From Torreya grandis (Eukaryota > Streptophyta > Pinopsida > Cupressales > Taxaceae), in NCBI GenBank assembly GCA_037957365.1, contig JARHVA010000123.1, positions 2,792,001 through 2,856,000 of the forward strand: a stretch of 64,000 nucleotides of DNA. The letters run 5' to 3'. A model generated the notes under the pieces. The model did no database searches. It saw only the letters and a list, made by a program, of their open reading frames with translations, and was not told where the DNA came from. The translations under genes and the position numbers were made by a program. Shown here piece after piece: positions 1-11,585 of the stretch. Every line of letters begins with the position of its first letter. Positions within the stretch are counted from its first letter, which is position 1.

Positions 1-1574
1 AAAGGCTAAAATGGTAACTCTTATAGCGCTTGAGAGAGAGAGACAATAAGTATAAGGGCCACAAGGACATTTGTAAAGATAATAAAATTAGTTAATTTTT
101 CATGAGAAGAGGATATGGTATGAACCATTCAAGTTTAGGAAGTACAAGTGTCCATTCAAAGCATAAACTTCATGAAAAGTGGTAAGAGACTCCTTGTGTT
201 GGCTCAAAAAAATTGCCTTCATGATTATCCTTGTTTGAATGCCTTATATCTGATTAATAATAGTTTAAATGATTTATATGAAGGTTAAGGAAATCAAGAA
301 TTCCTCTCCATGCATTGGTTGTAGGCTTGGTCATCTAGAATCAATTAAGGAGCCATCTTCATCTGTAGTCCATAAAAATCCTCTTTCATGCACCCTGCAC
401 ACTTGGTTTCTAAAAAGGCATAAATTTATCATGAAAATCCATGGGAGGGATTGGATGACACCTTTTAATACCCTCTATGGCCTTATAATCATTTGGGACA
501 CCTTAAAAATACATCCTCTTAAAGTTTTCACACCTTTCACTATGCCAGTTTTGATTGGCTAAAAGGAAGTAGCTGGTTGGGGAACTTAAAATTTGTTTCA
601 AGGCATGAAATTGATATGATAAGTTAGATTAAGTATTAATATTTCCATCCATGTGATTGAAATCTCTTGAAACTTCTTAAAACCTGTAAAATGAAAAAAA
701 ATGGTCAAAAATACTCTTTTTTGCACCCCAGCCATACAAGTCTATACAAATAATTTGCATGGGAGAGAGCTTGAGTGTGTCATCTAAAACTTTCAATAGG
801 TTTCATGAGGAAAGTGGTGCATCTAGATTCATATTTATTCTCATTTATCCAATTGGGTCTCTGCAAGGGTTTAATAAGGGTTTTAGGCATGTTTGCCTTC
901 TTAAGCTTTGTTCATAAAATTAGGATTTTGAATTTGACAACCAATTCCACTAGATGGTTGATTAATGACCTTATTAACTTATCTAAACCTCTTATGTCTC
1001 CATGCAAATAATCATGAAAGGTGTGAGCATCCAAAGTTTTCCTATCAAACTTGTTTTCACCTTTTCAATAGGCCTAATGTTGTTTTTGAGCCAAAAAGGC
1101 TTGTTCATGGGTTTCTTTGCCTTCTACCAGCTTGGACACTCCATATATGACCCGATAAACACTCTCCAATCCATTATAAATCCTGGTTAATGGTACAAAA
1201 GAAAATGACCTATCAATTGAAGACTAGGCCTAACCATGTCAAGTAGGCTTGAGTTATCTTTAAAGCCCAAAATGAGATTTTTATGGTTCCTTTGGGATAA
1301 AATAGATCATACACCTCTAAATTCACCTTATAAACATTTTCAAAATTGTTATAGATCCTATCTCATGACAGAAGTGAAAGTGGTTCCCTATTTAGGCTCT
1401 AGGCCTCAAATAACCTTGCTTGCATACCTAGCACCCCAAAACATTTTGTTTGGTTTCATCTCTCTATGATTGGTTTCCATGATTTTTATTGGTGTCCCTT
1501 AGCTTCACAAACCTCCTTAACATATGGTTTACTCCTTTTTCCCTAATCCTCCAAATCTACCAGTTTCAAGCATG
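1..1574. other. No recognisable gene; AT-rich intergenic sequence
   Basis: Several short open frames of 60-100 codons occur here on the plus strand. None shows a domain, motif or composition I recognise, and they overlap in different frames, as expected by chance in AT-rich DNA. No LTR termini, primer-binding site, tRNA-like or tandem repeat structure was seen. Confidence 0.6.
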
Positions 1575-1620
1575 AGGGGAAGTACCCCCTGTCTAAGATA
1601 AAACAAGGGGTACTTCCCCT
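1575..1620. repeat. Perfect 14-bp inverted repeat (hairpin)
   Basis: The arm AGGGGAAGTACCCC at 1575-1588 is exactly reverse-complementary to 1607-1620, with an 18-nt spacer. The second arm is followed by a run of T (1622-1627). The arms are far more GC-rich than their surroundings. It could be the core of a small foldback element or a local inverted duplication; no flanking target duplication was found. Confidence 0.85.
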
Positions 1621-4600
1621 ATTTTTTCAAACTATATGGGTATTGGATGTCCTTATTAAAGTGTTTAGGATTCCCTCCATAAAATACCAGCTCTTGATTA
1701 CATTATTAGACCTTCCAAAGGCATTAAAAACCAAGGTGGATTGTGAAGAAAGACACTGTGTGTAGGCACTTCCCAGTTTGACTATATGCCATTTGGTTTC
1801 AACTCCTTATTGACTTGCATCCCATGTTCACAAGGCCCTAGATAATTTCATGGTACTTATGAAGGTATATCCATCCTCTATTCATATTTCAACCTTATAT
1901 TTTGGGTTTTAAAAGCCTTCAATACTAGTCATACAGTTGACTGCATTTTCTGAGTTTCTCTAACAGTGACTCTTGTAGTGGTTAATTGAGATATTGGACC
2001 TAATGGTATAGTAATTTAAAGATTTTTCAATGTTTTTATGACCAAAAATATTCATATTTTTAATTACACAAGTTATTATCTATCTTAATTTTACCTACAG
2101 TCTATTCTAATTGAATGTGTTGAAAATAATTGGACCCTACTTGTAGGTGTTTATAGGGTTTTTAGAGGCCTAATCATAAAATATTTACATTTATTAGAGA
2201 TTTTTAGGTTCAAAATGGATATAATGGATTGATTATATGGTTTTTTAATTATTAAAACTCTCTTTATACCTCCTACCTACACTCTAAGCTCATGAAATAG
2301 ATCTTTCCCTATTTGGCTATATTGCTCTTTGAAGCCCTGCCTGTACGTGAAAATTAGGTCTTTTCATACTTTTAAAGAATCTATTTGAAATAAAATGAGG
2401 TCATCAAACATATGTTATCACTTGAATCACCTTGAATGTCTCAAACCATTACCAAAACACCAATACTACTCATTGTCTGCATACCTTGCTTGACTGTGGT
2501 ACCTTGCTTTTAGACCTACATGTAGGTGCCAATCTTCCTAAGGAGGAACACTTATAGGTGTCCAAGAACATTTAAAACTATGTGTAAACCTCAAAAAAAT
2601 TATCTTCATGCCACTTGTACACTATCCAAGCTATGGGACCATTCAAGTGATGAAATAATGCTTTGTTGCTCTTGGGGCATCAACTATCCTCCGAATTTCA
2701 AACCTGTAGATAAGATTGCAGTATTTTAGTGCTTTTTTAAGGCAATTTGAGGCTTTCAATTTCCACCTTCCATCAATCCCTTTGACTCCATTTTTTCACA
2801 AGTCCTCTCCATGTTAGAGGCAACAAAACTCACCTATTTAGATGCTTCAAGTCCCTTGGAAAACACATTATAGGATATTCATAAAACCCCTTTGGACCTG
2901 TGTTTGCTTAGTTCAGGGGCAAAAGGGCCTGAACACTATCATTTCTCCTTAGAAGTAGTTTATAAATTCCTTATACCAATATTTCTCTTCAATTAAGTCT
3001 ATCATGATTCCTAAAATTACTAGGACTCTAAAGGAGGGATTATCATGCTTTAATTTCTTCATACAACCACCTCTATATCTCTGTATTATGACCTATAGGT
3101 AGATAAATTACAAACAGGTAGCAAGTCTTAGTGTAGACAGTGAGCATAATTTTTAGGTTTCAAAGTAGTTTAGGCTTATTCAAAAGTTTTAAAAGGATTT
3201 TACACACTCTCAATACATTCCTTAGATTATACACATTGTTTCAATATGGTTGGTCTCTATGAGGACCCCTATAGGTGAAGATGAAGTTGTATGCAGGTAG
3301 GGAGTATGAAAATTCCCAAACAACATATGATGTATGGTAATCAATTTTAGTCCTTTCATTTCTCTCAAATGTATATTAATCACTATAAGAAACATGAAAC
3401 ATGTTTCAAAACTTTCACTTCAACGTGGTGATCTCCTCCAAGCACCTGTAGGTGTATATTTCAATTGCATATTGTGTGTTATGTATGGTATATAACTGTA
3501 AGAATCTTCTTATCACACTCTTTGGAGGATATAACCTATTTATTCTTTCTCTCAAACACATTTAAACATTTGGAGACCTTAAATACACCTTCATGAACAT
3601 ACTAAACATGTTTTATACATGTGATTCAACATGGATGCAAATGAAAATGGTTAAGGAGTTGATTGAGTATGACCATGGGCCAAAATTTTGATCAAAGCAT
3701 GGAATTATGAGGAAAAACATAGAAGGTAGGTGGTATCTATGATATTTAAACATGGGAAACATCATACATATTTCATATTAATATCTTGCAGAGAATACAA
3801 CCTTATGTAAGTAGTGGAAATGGTTGTCATTGCACCTAGGACATCAACCTACAAATTGAACCAAAAAGCTCATGAGGATTTTGACAAACATGAAAATAAG
3901 AATGGAAATCATGAGGATAAGGATTTAACATCATATGGAACTCATCTAAGCATATGGATTGTATAGAATCCTCCAAAATAAGGTAAAACCCATAGGGTGC
4001 ACTGATTAACAAGCAAATTTGAAAGGTCAACTTCATGAGGATGGTTCATGAAGCACATACTAAAAATTTCCAAACTACTTATATGTAAATGAATTTATTT
4101 GAGTTTAAAATAACCTCTTAAACTAATTTGCCTTGAAACTTCCTGAGTTATCCATACCAAGCAAAAACTTAAAGGTCACTTCTTGCCAAGAAGGGTGAAA
4201 AGGGAGTAAAATGGTTTTGAGAAATAAATGACACTTCAAAATAAAAACAAACATGATACTGAGCTTGGGGAAGTTGAAGAGGAATTGTGTAATCCTTTCT
4301 CATATGGCACACTTCCCAAAGAGCTATACAAGTGCTAAAATCTCTTTTTTCCTAAGAAAATTACCCTTTTAATTGAAATTCCTACCAATTTTTATTTATT
4401 TCAATTTATTAAGACTTAATTGGACACATAGGACATGAAATCACATTTTGGAACCTTCAGACTTCCCAAGAAATTTGTACAAGTCATTAAATGCACCTTT
4501 TGTGGCCTCAAAATGACTAAGGGAACTAAAATGACTAAGGACCAAGGCTAGTATTACATTAATGACATCAATTAACCTATAAAACACCTTTTGACATCAT

Positions 4601-4659
4601 GCTATAACCCATAAAACACCTAAATACAAAGTTTTTACCTAGGGGTGCCCCAATTTGAC
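1621..4659. other. No recognisable gene; scattered small palindromes
   Basis: Both strands were read for retroelement motifs without success. The stretch contains repeated short words of the type CCTAYAGGTG, including a 14-bp perfect palindrome ACCTACATGTAGGT at 2514-2527 and ACCTATAGGT at 3091-3100. The minus-strand open frame at 3836-4036 does not resemble the RT expected downstream of element D's integrase, so element D appears to end near 4660. Confidence 0.55.
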
Positions 4660-6400
4660 CTAAAATCAAATTTGATCAACACCAAGATTATCTTCATCTC
4701 TTTTGATGAAGCACCTACTCCTAAACACTCTGAAATATTTGACATTAGTCTCTCTATTCTTACATAACTCATAAAGAGTCTTATTACCATTTACTCTGAT
4801 TTTACACCTATTTAGGATGTACATAGAAGTCTTGGTTGCCTCTTCCCAATAGTCATCTAATATTTTTGCATCTTGAATCATGGTTCTACCCATCTCAATA
4901 ACAATCTTATTCTTCCTGTCAACCACACCATTTTATTACGATGTTTTAGAAATATAATATTGTCTTCTTATCCCATGTTCATCATAGAAGTCATTAAACT
5001 TATGAGACCAAAACTCACCTCCTCTGTCTAATCACACACACTTGATCTTTGAACCTTTATCATTTTTGACAAGAGCTTTGAGTGCCACAAATTTTGAAAA
5101 AACTTATAATTTTTATTTAATAAATAAAATCCAAGTAATCCTAGTAAAATCATCAATGAGAAGCATGAAGTAATTATTACCTTGAATACTTTGAATTCTC
5201 ATAGGTCCACATAGATCAATGTGGATCAACTCCATTGGCTTTGTAGTGGAGAATTCCTTTTTTTTGTATCTTTTCTTGGTTTTCTTCTCATGAATACATG
5301 CCTTGAAAAGAGAACAAGGAATATTATAAATCTTGGGCATATGCCTTACCAACCCCTTTGAACTGATATTTACCATATTATCAAAATTTATATGTCCAAG
5401 CCTTTTATGCCAAAGCCATATTTCTTCTCAATGACTCATGAAACACTTCTCCCTCTGGGATTCATGGAATACATACATGTTATTTATTTTATGAACCTTT
5501 TAAACTAATCTATAAGATTTTGGATTTCTTACTTCACATATATCATGAAAAGTTACAATATTTCCTTGCTTACACATTTGGCTTACACTTAAAATATTAT
5601 GTTTCAAACCTTCTACATATCAGACATTATCATTCTTCGTATGGCCATTGTCCAAACTCATAATACCTTTGTGAACAATGTTAGTAGATTTATTGTCACC
5701 AAATCTCATTGTACCTCAGTTGGTTTTCTTTAGAGAGATAAAATTTCTCTTGTCTCCTATCAAATGATTTGAGCATCCATTGTCTAAGAACCATCTCTTA
5801 TTCTCATCTTCTTGAGTATGAAAAGTTTCTTGAACAAACAATGACTCTTAATTTGGTGGTTTGATTGAATTTTTATCCTTTTATTTTTTAAACTTAGTCT
5901 CCTTGAACCATTTGATGGTATCAATGACTTGCATATCTTTTCTCCAAAATGATCTTCTACAGGTTTTAGTTATATGACCTTGTTGGTTACAATTATAGCA
6001 TTTGAGATCCCTTTTGATCTTTGGAGAGAGAGAGAGAAATTCCTATATCTATGATCAAATTTATTGAAGGAGAATTAATACCTATTGAAGAAATTGTTCA
6101 TGTTTGATCCTCTTTTCTCTTAACCATTACCACTTAATGGATTTAAATCTTGATTCTTTTGATGGAGCTAAAATCCTTATTATCTTTTGAAAGGAGCACA
6201 TATAAGTAAGTCATGACTTTATTTCGATTGAGATCTTTAATTATCATGAAATCTAGATTCCTTACTTTTACATCTATATTTTACACTTGTGTCTTTACTT
6301 ATGATAAATCACAAACTAGATTATCTTGAATACAATCCATAACTTCTTTGTTAACCATTGTACCTTTGATCACCTTCAAGTGGTTAATCTTTGCATAAAG
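4660..6400 (-). pseudogene. Element D gag-protease-integrase remnant (copia)
   Basis: Interrupted minus-strand frames encode copia proteins. The nucleocapsid knuckle reads CYNCNQQGHITKTC (CX2CX4HX4C) at 5959-6000 and is intact. The protease stretch around 5776-5784 reads LDNGCSNHLIGD where copia proteases have D-S-G, so the active-site Ser is Asn. GAG-pre-integrase (WHKRLGHIN type) lies near 5380-5430, followed by the integrase start PMELIHIDLCGPM in the open frame 5113-5376. A later frame (4666-4926) has the integrase C-terminal pattern ILNRCKIRVNGNKTLYEL. Several in-frame stops and frameshifts separate these blocks. The product would have been a capsid/protease/integrase polyprotein; it is dead. 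Confidence 0.85.
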
Positions 6401-6405
6401 GACCT

Positions 6406-6417
6406 ATTATGATACCA
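6406..6417 (-). other. Element D primer-binding site (tRNA-iMet type)
   Basis: On the minus strand this reads TGGTATCATAAT. It starts two bases inside the LTR end CCTATAACA. TGGTATCA is the standard copia match to the 3' end of initiator-Met tRNA; the following bases are degraded compared with the usual TGGTATCAGAGC. Confidence 0.8.
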
Positions 6418-6419
6418 AT

Positions 6420-7350
6420 TGTTATAGGTACAATCCACTGAGGGGGGGGGGTGAATCAATGATGGAAAAAAATCCAATTCAATTTCCAAACCCTTGTAAA
6501 CACTTAAGCATTCAAAACTATCATTCATGAAGCATATAGATCATTCATAGTAGTGAACAATGAACATAAATCAAGATCACATACACAACACAAGATCTAC
6601 ATGGGAAACCCTCTTGGGGAATAAAACCCACTCTCAAGCTTGCAAAAACATGGACTAATATCCTATAAGAAGATTACAAAAAAGAGACTGATCAAGTCCT
6701 TCTGATCAAGAACCTTTGGTTAAGTCCTTCTAACCTACAACCTTGATCAAGTTCTTCTGAATAAAGGTCTTTAGTGAAACCCTATTTCACAAGGAACAAC
6801 TAACCTTAAGGAAGATCAAGTCCTTTAGACCCTCGTTATAAAGAACACTTATACCTTAGAACTAATGTCTTCAACACTTGATGATGGACCTCTTGATTAT
6901 CTAAACTCTGCACAAACTCTCTCTCTTCACCTTTACTCACACTCAATCTACAAGAGCATTATTCTATCAATATAATTATGACCTATAGGTCATATAAATA
7001 GTCCTCAATATATTCTTATCTTCAACTCATCCTTAGGGAATTTTACCCCTCCTTTACTCCACAAAGCACACACAATCTCTCTTTAATCTCTCTCAAATTT
7101 CTCACTCAATAACACTATAACCCAACACATTTGGTTCCACTATATATAGAGAAATCATGAATTAACAAGATCATAATAATCCTTATCTAGAACTTATATG
7201 TTGATGAATAAGACCTTTTATCTTTCCCAAATTATTAAGACTTGCATATCTTCCACCTTTGTACGTTTTAAGTCTATACCTACTTTACTACTCCTTAGAC
7301 ACTAGCATCTGAGATAGACACATGTGTCGATGCTAGTGTCCTACTCTGAT
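6420..7350 (-). repeat. Element D 5' LTR (outer edge uncertain)
   Basis: The inner edge is clear: on the plus strand TGTTATAGG starts at 6420, directly beside the primer-binding site. A 10-G run lies at 6442-6451 (a C-run in U5 on the element's strand). A TATA-like CTATATATAG lies at 7140-7149. There is a perfect 18-bp palindrome at 6977-6994 and a 12-bp inverted repeat at 7298-7340. No second LTR is present, so the U3 boundary cannot be fixed by alignment and could extend to about 7600. Confidence 0.65.
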
Positions 7351-10092
7351 GTAAGTGCTCAATGTCATAAAGTTATTTAATTTTCAAATAAAACATATAC
7401 TAATGGCCAGCCTAAGTGATTTAATATGAGTTAATTATCCAAATGGATTGACATAATTACAAGATCAACCCTCATTCATTCTTCACCTAGCACACTCAAA
7501 AAGACCTAAAGTAACTTATCAAAACACTTAATAAAGCACTTGATAAATCAAAGCTTTTGTATTTTCTCATATTTTCATATCATTCATATGGAAAACACAT
7601 ACACAAGTTTTAATTACTAAAGGAATATCCCAAGATCCTAATTTTCCAAGTTATAGGTTAGGTCATTATTGTACTTACTTCATACATATTGCATGATTCA
7701 TGCACAAGCCAATGGGTGGGAAATAACTATATTAGTTTGAGGCCCTCTTCAGAGTATTGGATATGTATGCAACACTTATTAACAAATGGGTCTTTGGGGT
7801 CAACTCGACATCTTATGCCCATGAACCCATTTTTACCCAAGGTTATTATGAAGATGAAGAACTAGGGTTTTATAAATTCATGAAGAGTGACAATCCATTA
7901 CCCAAATTTGAATACACTAGAGTGAAGGTGAAGTAAAATACAAAATCATCTAGGAAATTACATATTTTTTTATTAGGTATTTTATTTAGTACACTTTTAT
8001 TAGGTTTAGACAGTAGCATCAAATCAACTATCCTAGGCTAACACTAGTGTCCATGGCTCTAAAAGCATCCAATCTAGAATATGAAGATTATTCCTGAATC
8101 CTCTCCCAATATGCTTTCACCTATTTTAGATCCAAAAATACATTAGCATTAAAATAAGATAATTACAGTACTTATTTATTAATTCCATATCTATCATAGT
8201 TCTACTTATTATTTTTAGTTTGTCTCAGTTTAATAAATTTAGTATATGTTTATCTGAGTTTAGCATCCAATTCTTTTGATTTAAGATAGTTTATCATATT
8301 TGTGCCCTAGATATTTCTACCCCTTTAACCCTAGATAATGCCAATCTATATCTTTTTAGGGTTAAACACCTTATTCAATGCTTGTTATATAAAATAGCTT
8401 ATTTAAAAAAAATTACATCTTCTGCATCCCCAATCAAGACTAGTTGTGTAAACAATGTCACCATAAGCCATTTTCTATTTTTAAATTATTTTTTAGAAAA
8501 AAAATTCATTGAAACTTTAAATATTCCATTTTCATCACTTTTGTGTGAAAATTGTAAATTAGAAAGATTCTCAATAATGCACAAATCAAGCTAAAAATCA
8601 CAAAAACATTCAAATTCATTTGCACACATTTTATAACACATTGGTGCATCCCCGATCGGGGCAATACATTGTATCCAATCATCAAATTTATTTAATTCAT
8701 GTCGAGTCAAATTTCTACTTTATAAGTGATATTTTTAAAAATTAAACCAAATAATTATTCGACTTTAAAAAATCACACTACTTCACATTAAGTTAATTAA
8801 CCTTTGTTAACTAACTTAATCTTCCTCTAATGGTAAATTCCATAGATTTTTGGAATATCTTATTTTATAATTCATAAAATTTAATTATTCCTCCATTTTC
8901 ATATCAAGTGGCCAAGTGGTAGATTCCAAGTTAATCCAAAATTGAAGCTTTGCAAAACATAAATACATATCAACATAAATGTAAAAAAATATTAGGAATA
9001 CAACGCATGCTTGATAAATGCAAACTTTATCCCAAATATTATTTACATTTTCCATCCAAATTTGACTGATCCTCATCCTCACTTTTTGATCATCATCTGA
9101 TGGTCGAAATCAGGGTGAGAAATATATAAATACAAGGGCCATTTACCATTTTAAACATTACCAAATAGTAAAACAAAGCTTTGCCAAATCCTAAATTCCA
9201 TCATCCATAAATATTTTTGGTGTAAACTTACTCTTTAAAAATATAATAAAATCTTCCATTCCTTCATTTCTTCAATCAAATATGCATAGTGCAAAGGTAA
9301 CTGCTACATGAATGATGCCATAAAATTGATAAAGATTCCAAGCTCTATAATCTAGGCCAAACAAACCTATATGTTAGAAAGTTATAGACATCCAAATAGG
9401 AAGGTAAAACCATGGTTTTTATTTTTATGTGTTGTTTATCTCTTCCTTATCCTTGTCCAATCTGAGGATACACACTTGGGTTTTAGGTTTTTATGCATTC
9501 GATTTCATTTTCATACTCATGATAAACCTAACTCCCTCATGCTCTGTGTTTATAGAAATGATAAAATGTTATTCATGTACTCCTTTGTTTAGTGGGTTGA
9601 CTACAATAGTACTTTCAAAATTAAAAAGAATTCCAAGTTCCTTCTAAATCTTATACAAATTCTTAATAACTTGTTCCTTATTTTTTTCTCAACACTCAAA
9701 ACATAAAATAAAACAAATGGCATACCTCCACTTTAGTTTCTACCAATAATTTAGTTGTAATTTTTTATACATTAACATTAGTATCATATGTAGACCAAAA
9801 TGTTAATTGAAATTGTGCAAAAGTAATAGTTTAAAATTGGGTCAAATATCCCCTTGGATGTATATGCTCATTGTTGATTTGGAATGTGTCTTTCTTTTTT
9901 GAAAATTATTTTTGAAATAACAATCCTTCTAAGTTGAGAACAAGAAAATGGTTTTTTGGAAGCACTAATGAAGATATAATATTGAGATTCAATTTTACAT
10001 TGAATTTATTCTCGAATTTAATAGTAATATGCTAGTTAATTTTCTTTTTTTGGTCTAGAATGAAATGACAAGTAGTGAGAAAGTAGGATAGG
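7351..10092. other. No recognisable gene; AT-rich intergenic sequence
   Basis: The short open frames on both strands (for example 8382-8594, 8885-9082 and 9371-9592) have no recognisable motif and look like chance frames. The only structured item is the 12-bp palindrome CCCCGATCGGGG at 8650-8661. A partly similar word (GCATCCCCAATC) occurs near 8423. Confidence 0.55.
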
Positions 10093-11100
10093 GTGTTATT
10101 TCAAATTCAAATGGAAACTCTGAGTAGGAAAAGGATGATGGAAATGATCAGTACCATGGATGAAGGTGAATGGATGGTGATACGTAGAGGAAACCATAAA
10201 TGGGGACCATTCTTTGATTATATCAATATAAATAATGAATGCAAAGGTAATAACATGTGGGGTGATTATTTGAAGAGACAGAGTGTGTGGGTGGAGGGTT
10301 TAAGGGCCCAGATCACAGATCATAATGTTTCAAAGGGAAAGGAAGTCATGTGGATCCCAATACCACTGATAAATGCCTTCATCTGGATATTCCAACATCT
10401 TTGGTTATTAGATCTTTATTTCATATGGATAATACATTGATATGTAAGTTTCTTAGTGATAGACCAAATATTGATGATGTCTATAAATGGTGTCTAAGAG
10501 GTCACCTAAAAATATCTATGATGTTGAAAGGTTTCTTTCTCACTAAATTTAATATTGAATAAGATTATTCTATGGTACTCCTTGGAGGACCTTGGTTCTC
10601 TAGCAGAATGGGTATGTTATTGAAAAGATGGAAACATTGTTTTGATTTAGTAGAGAAGACATCAATATGTTATCCATCTGGGTAAGATTGCCTGGGCTAC
10701 CCATTGATTTATAGGAAGAATAATTTTTTGGGGAAATTCATAAATATTTTAGATCATTAATATCTATAGATACAATTACTAGATCCAAATCAAGACTTAT
10801 TTATGCCTAATTCTATGTTAATTCTTATGTTGGCAATATACTTCTAGAATCCATAATGTTACACTTAATATTTAGGGACTGAAATTAGAAAATAGAATAT
10901 GAATATTACCCTCTAAAATGTAACATATGTTCCAAATTGGGATACAATTCTAAAGTATGTCCTAAAAATATCGAGTATCAAGTTCCATGAAGAAAACACA
11001 ATAAATAAGTAACAAGAATAGATCTAGATCTCCATAAAAACATAGATAATAAAAAATGAAGGAAAATGTGAAGGAAAAGCTAGAGGAAAAAAGTGACATT
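10093..11100 (+). pseudogene. LINE ORF1 remnant (DUF4283 domain and zinc knuckle)
   Basis: The first open frame (10093-10440) contains DEGEWMVIRRGNHKWGPFF, as at the start of plant LINE ORF1 proteins. A frameshift near 10345 moves the reading to a frame with PNIDDVYKWCLRGHLKI and then GGPWFSSRMGMLLKRWKHC and VRLPGLPIDL, the DUF4283 signature. A zinc knuckle follows at 10919-10960: CNICSKLGYNSKVC. Its His position carries Tyr (CAT to TAT), which would break metal binding. The intact protein would bind LINE RNA in the cytoplasm. The end of ORF1 is not visible. Confidence 0.8.
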
Positions 11101-11585
11101 TGAGCGATAAGAAGGATCTTGAATATCATAACCTAGTATAAGGTACATATGAGTTTTAAATATTGAATCACAAAAGAAATATGGAGGGAATTATTGTAAA
11201 ATACATAATAGATCCCTAAAAAGGTATGAAAATTTCCACTAATATTTTACTCTTCTCAAATTTTAAAGTACTTGAAGGAGATGTGGCTTCTATAATTCAA
11301 GAGGAAATATAATGATGTAGAACTAGATGCAGTGGAATTTATCCCTTGATAAATAGAGAATGTTGAAGATGTCACTCCTAAACAAACAAAATATCATGAT
11401 TATTTAGCTTTAGAGAACCATAGGATTACAAGATCTACAAGGAAGGAAAAATGTAGATGTGGGCCCAGTAAAAAACCTAGAAAACTTAGAGAAAATGAGT
11501 CAAGGCTTAAATCAACTAAAAAAGAGATAGTTGATGGAGTTGGGAAAACATTAGTAGTGTTTATAACATTTATATCCTTATCAAA

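Larger units (their letters stand above)
4660..7350 (-). mobile_element. Element D: truncated Ty1/copia retrotransposon (5' LTR to integrase)
   Basis: Read on the minus strand, the order is 5' LTR (about 7350 down to 6420), a tRNA-iMet-type primer-binding site, gag with a CCHC knuckle, protease, GAG-pre-integrase and integrase, which is the order in Ty1/copia. RT and RNase H should lie below 4660 but nothing there resembles them, and no second LTR copy was seen. The element is therefore a 5' fragment left by deletion or rearrangement. The outer LTR edge at about 7350 is approximate. Confidence 0.8.

Noticed and set aside
1..4659. Possible continuation of element D (RT/RNase H)
   Set aside because: Reading the minus strand from 4660 downward gives no YVDD, LYGLKQ or DIFTK block in any frame.
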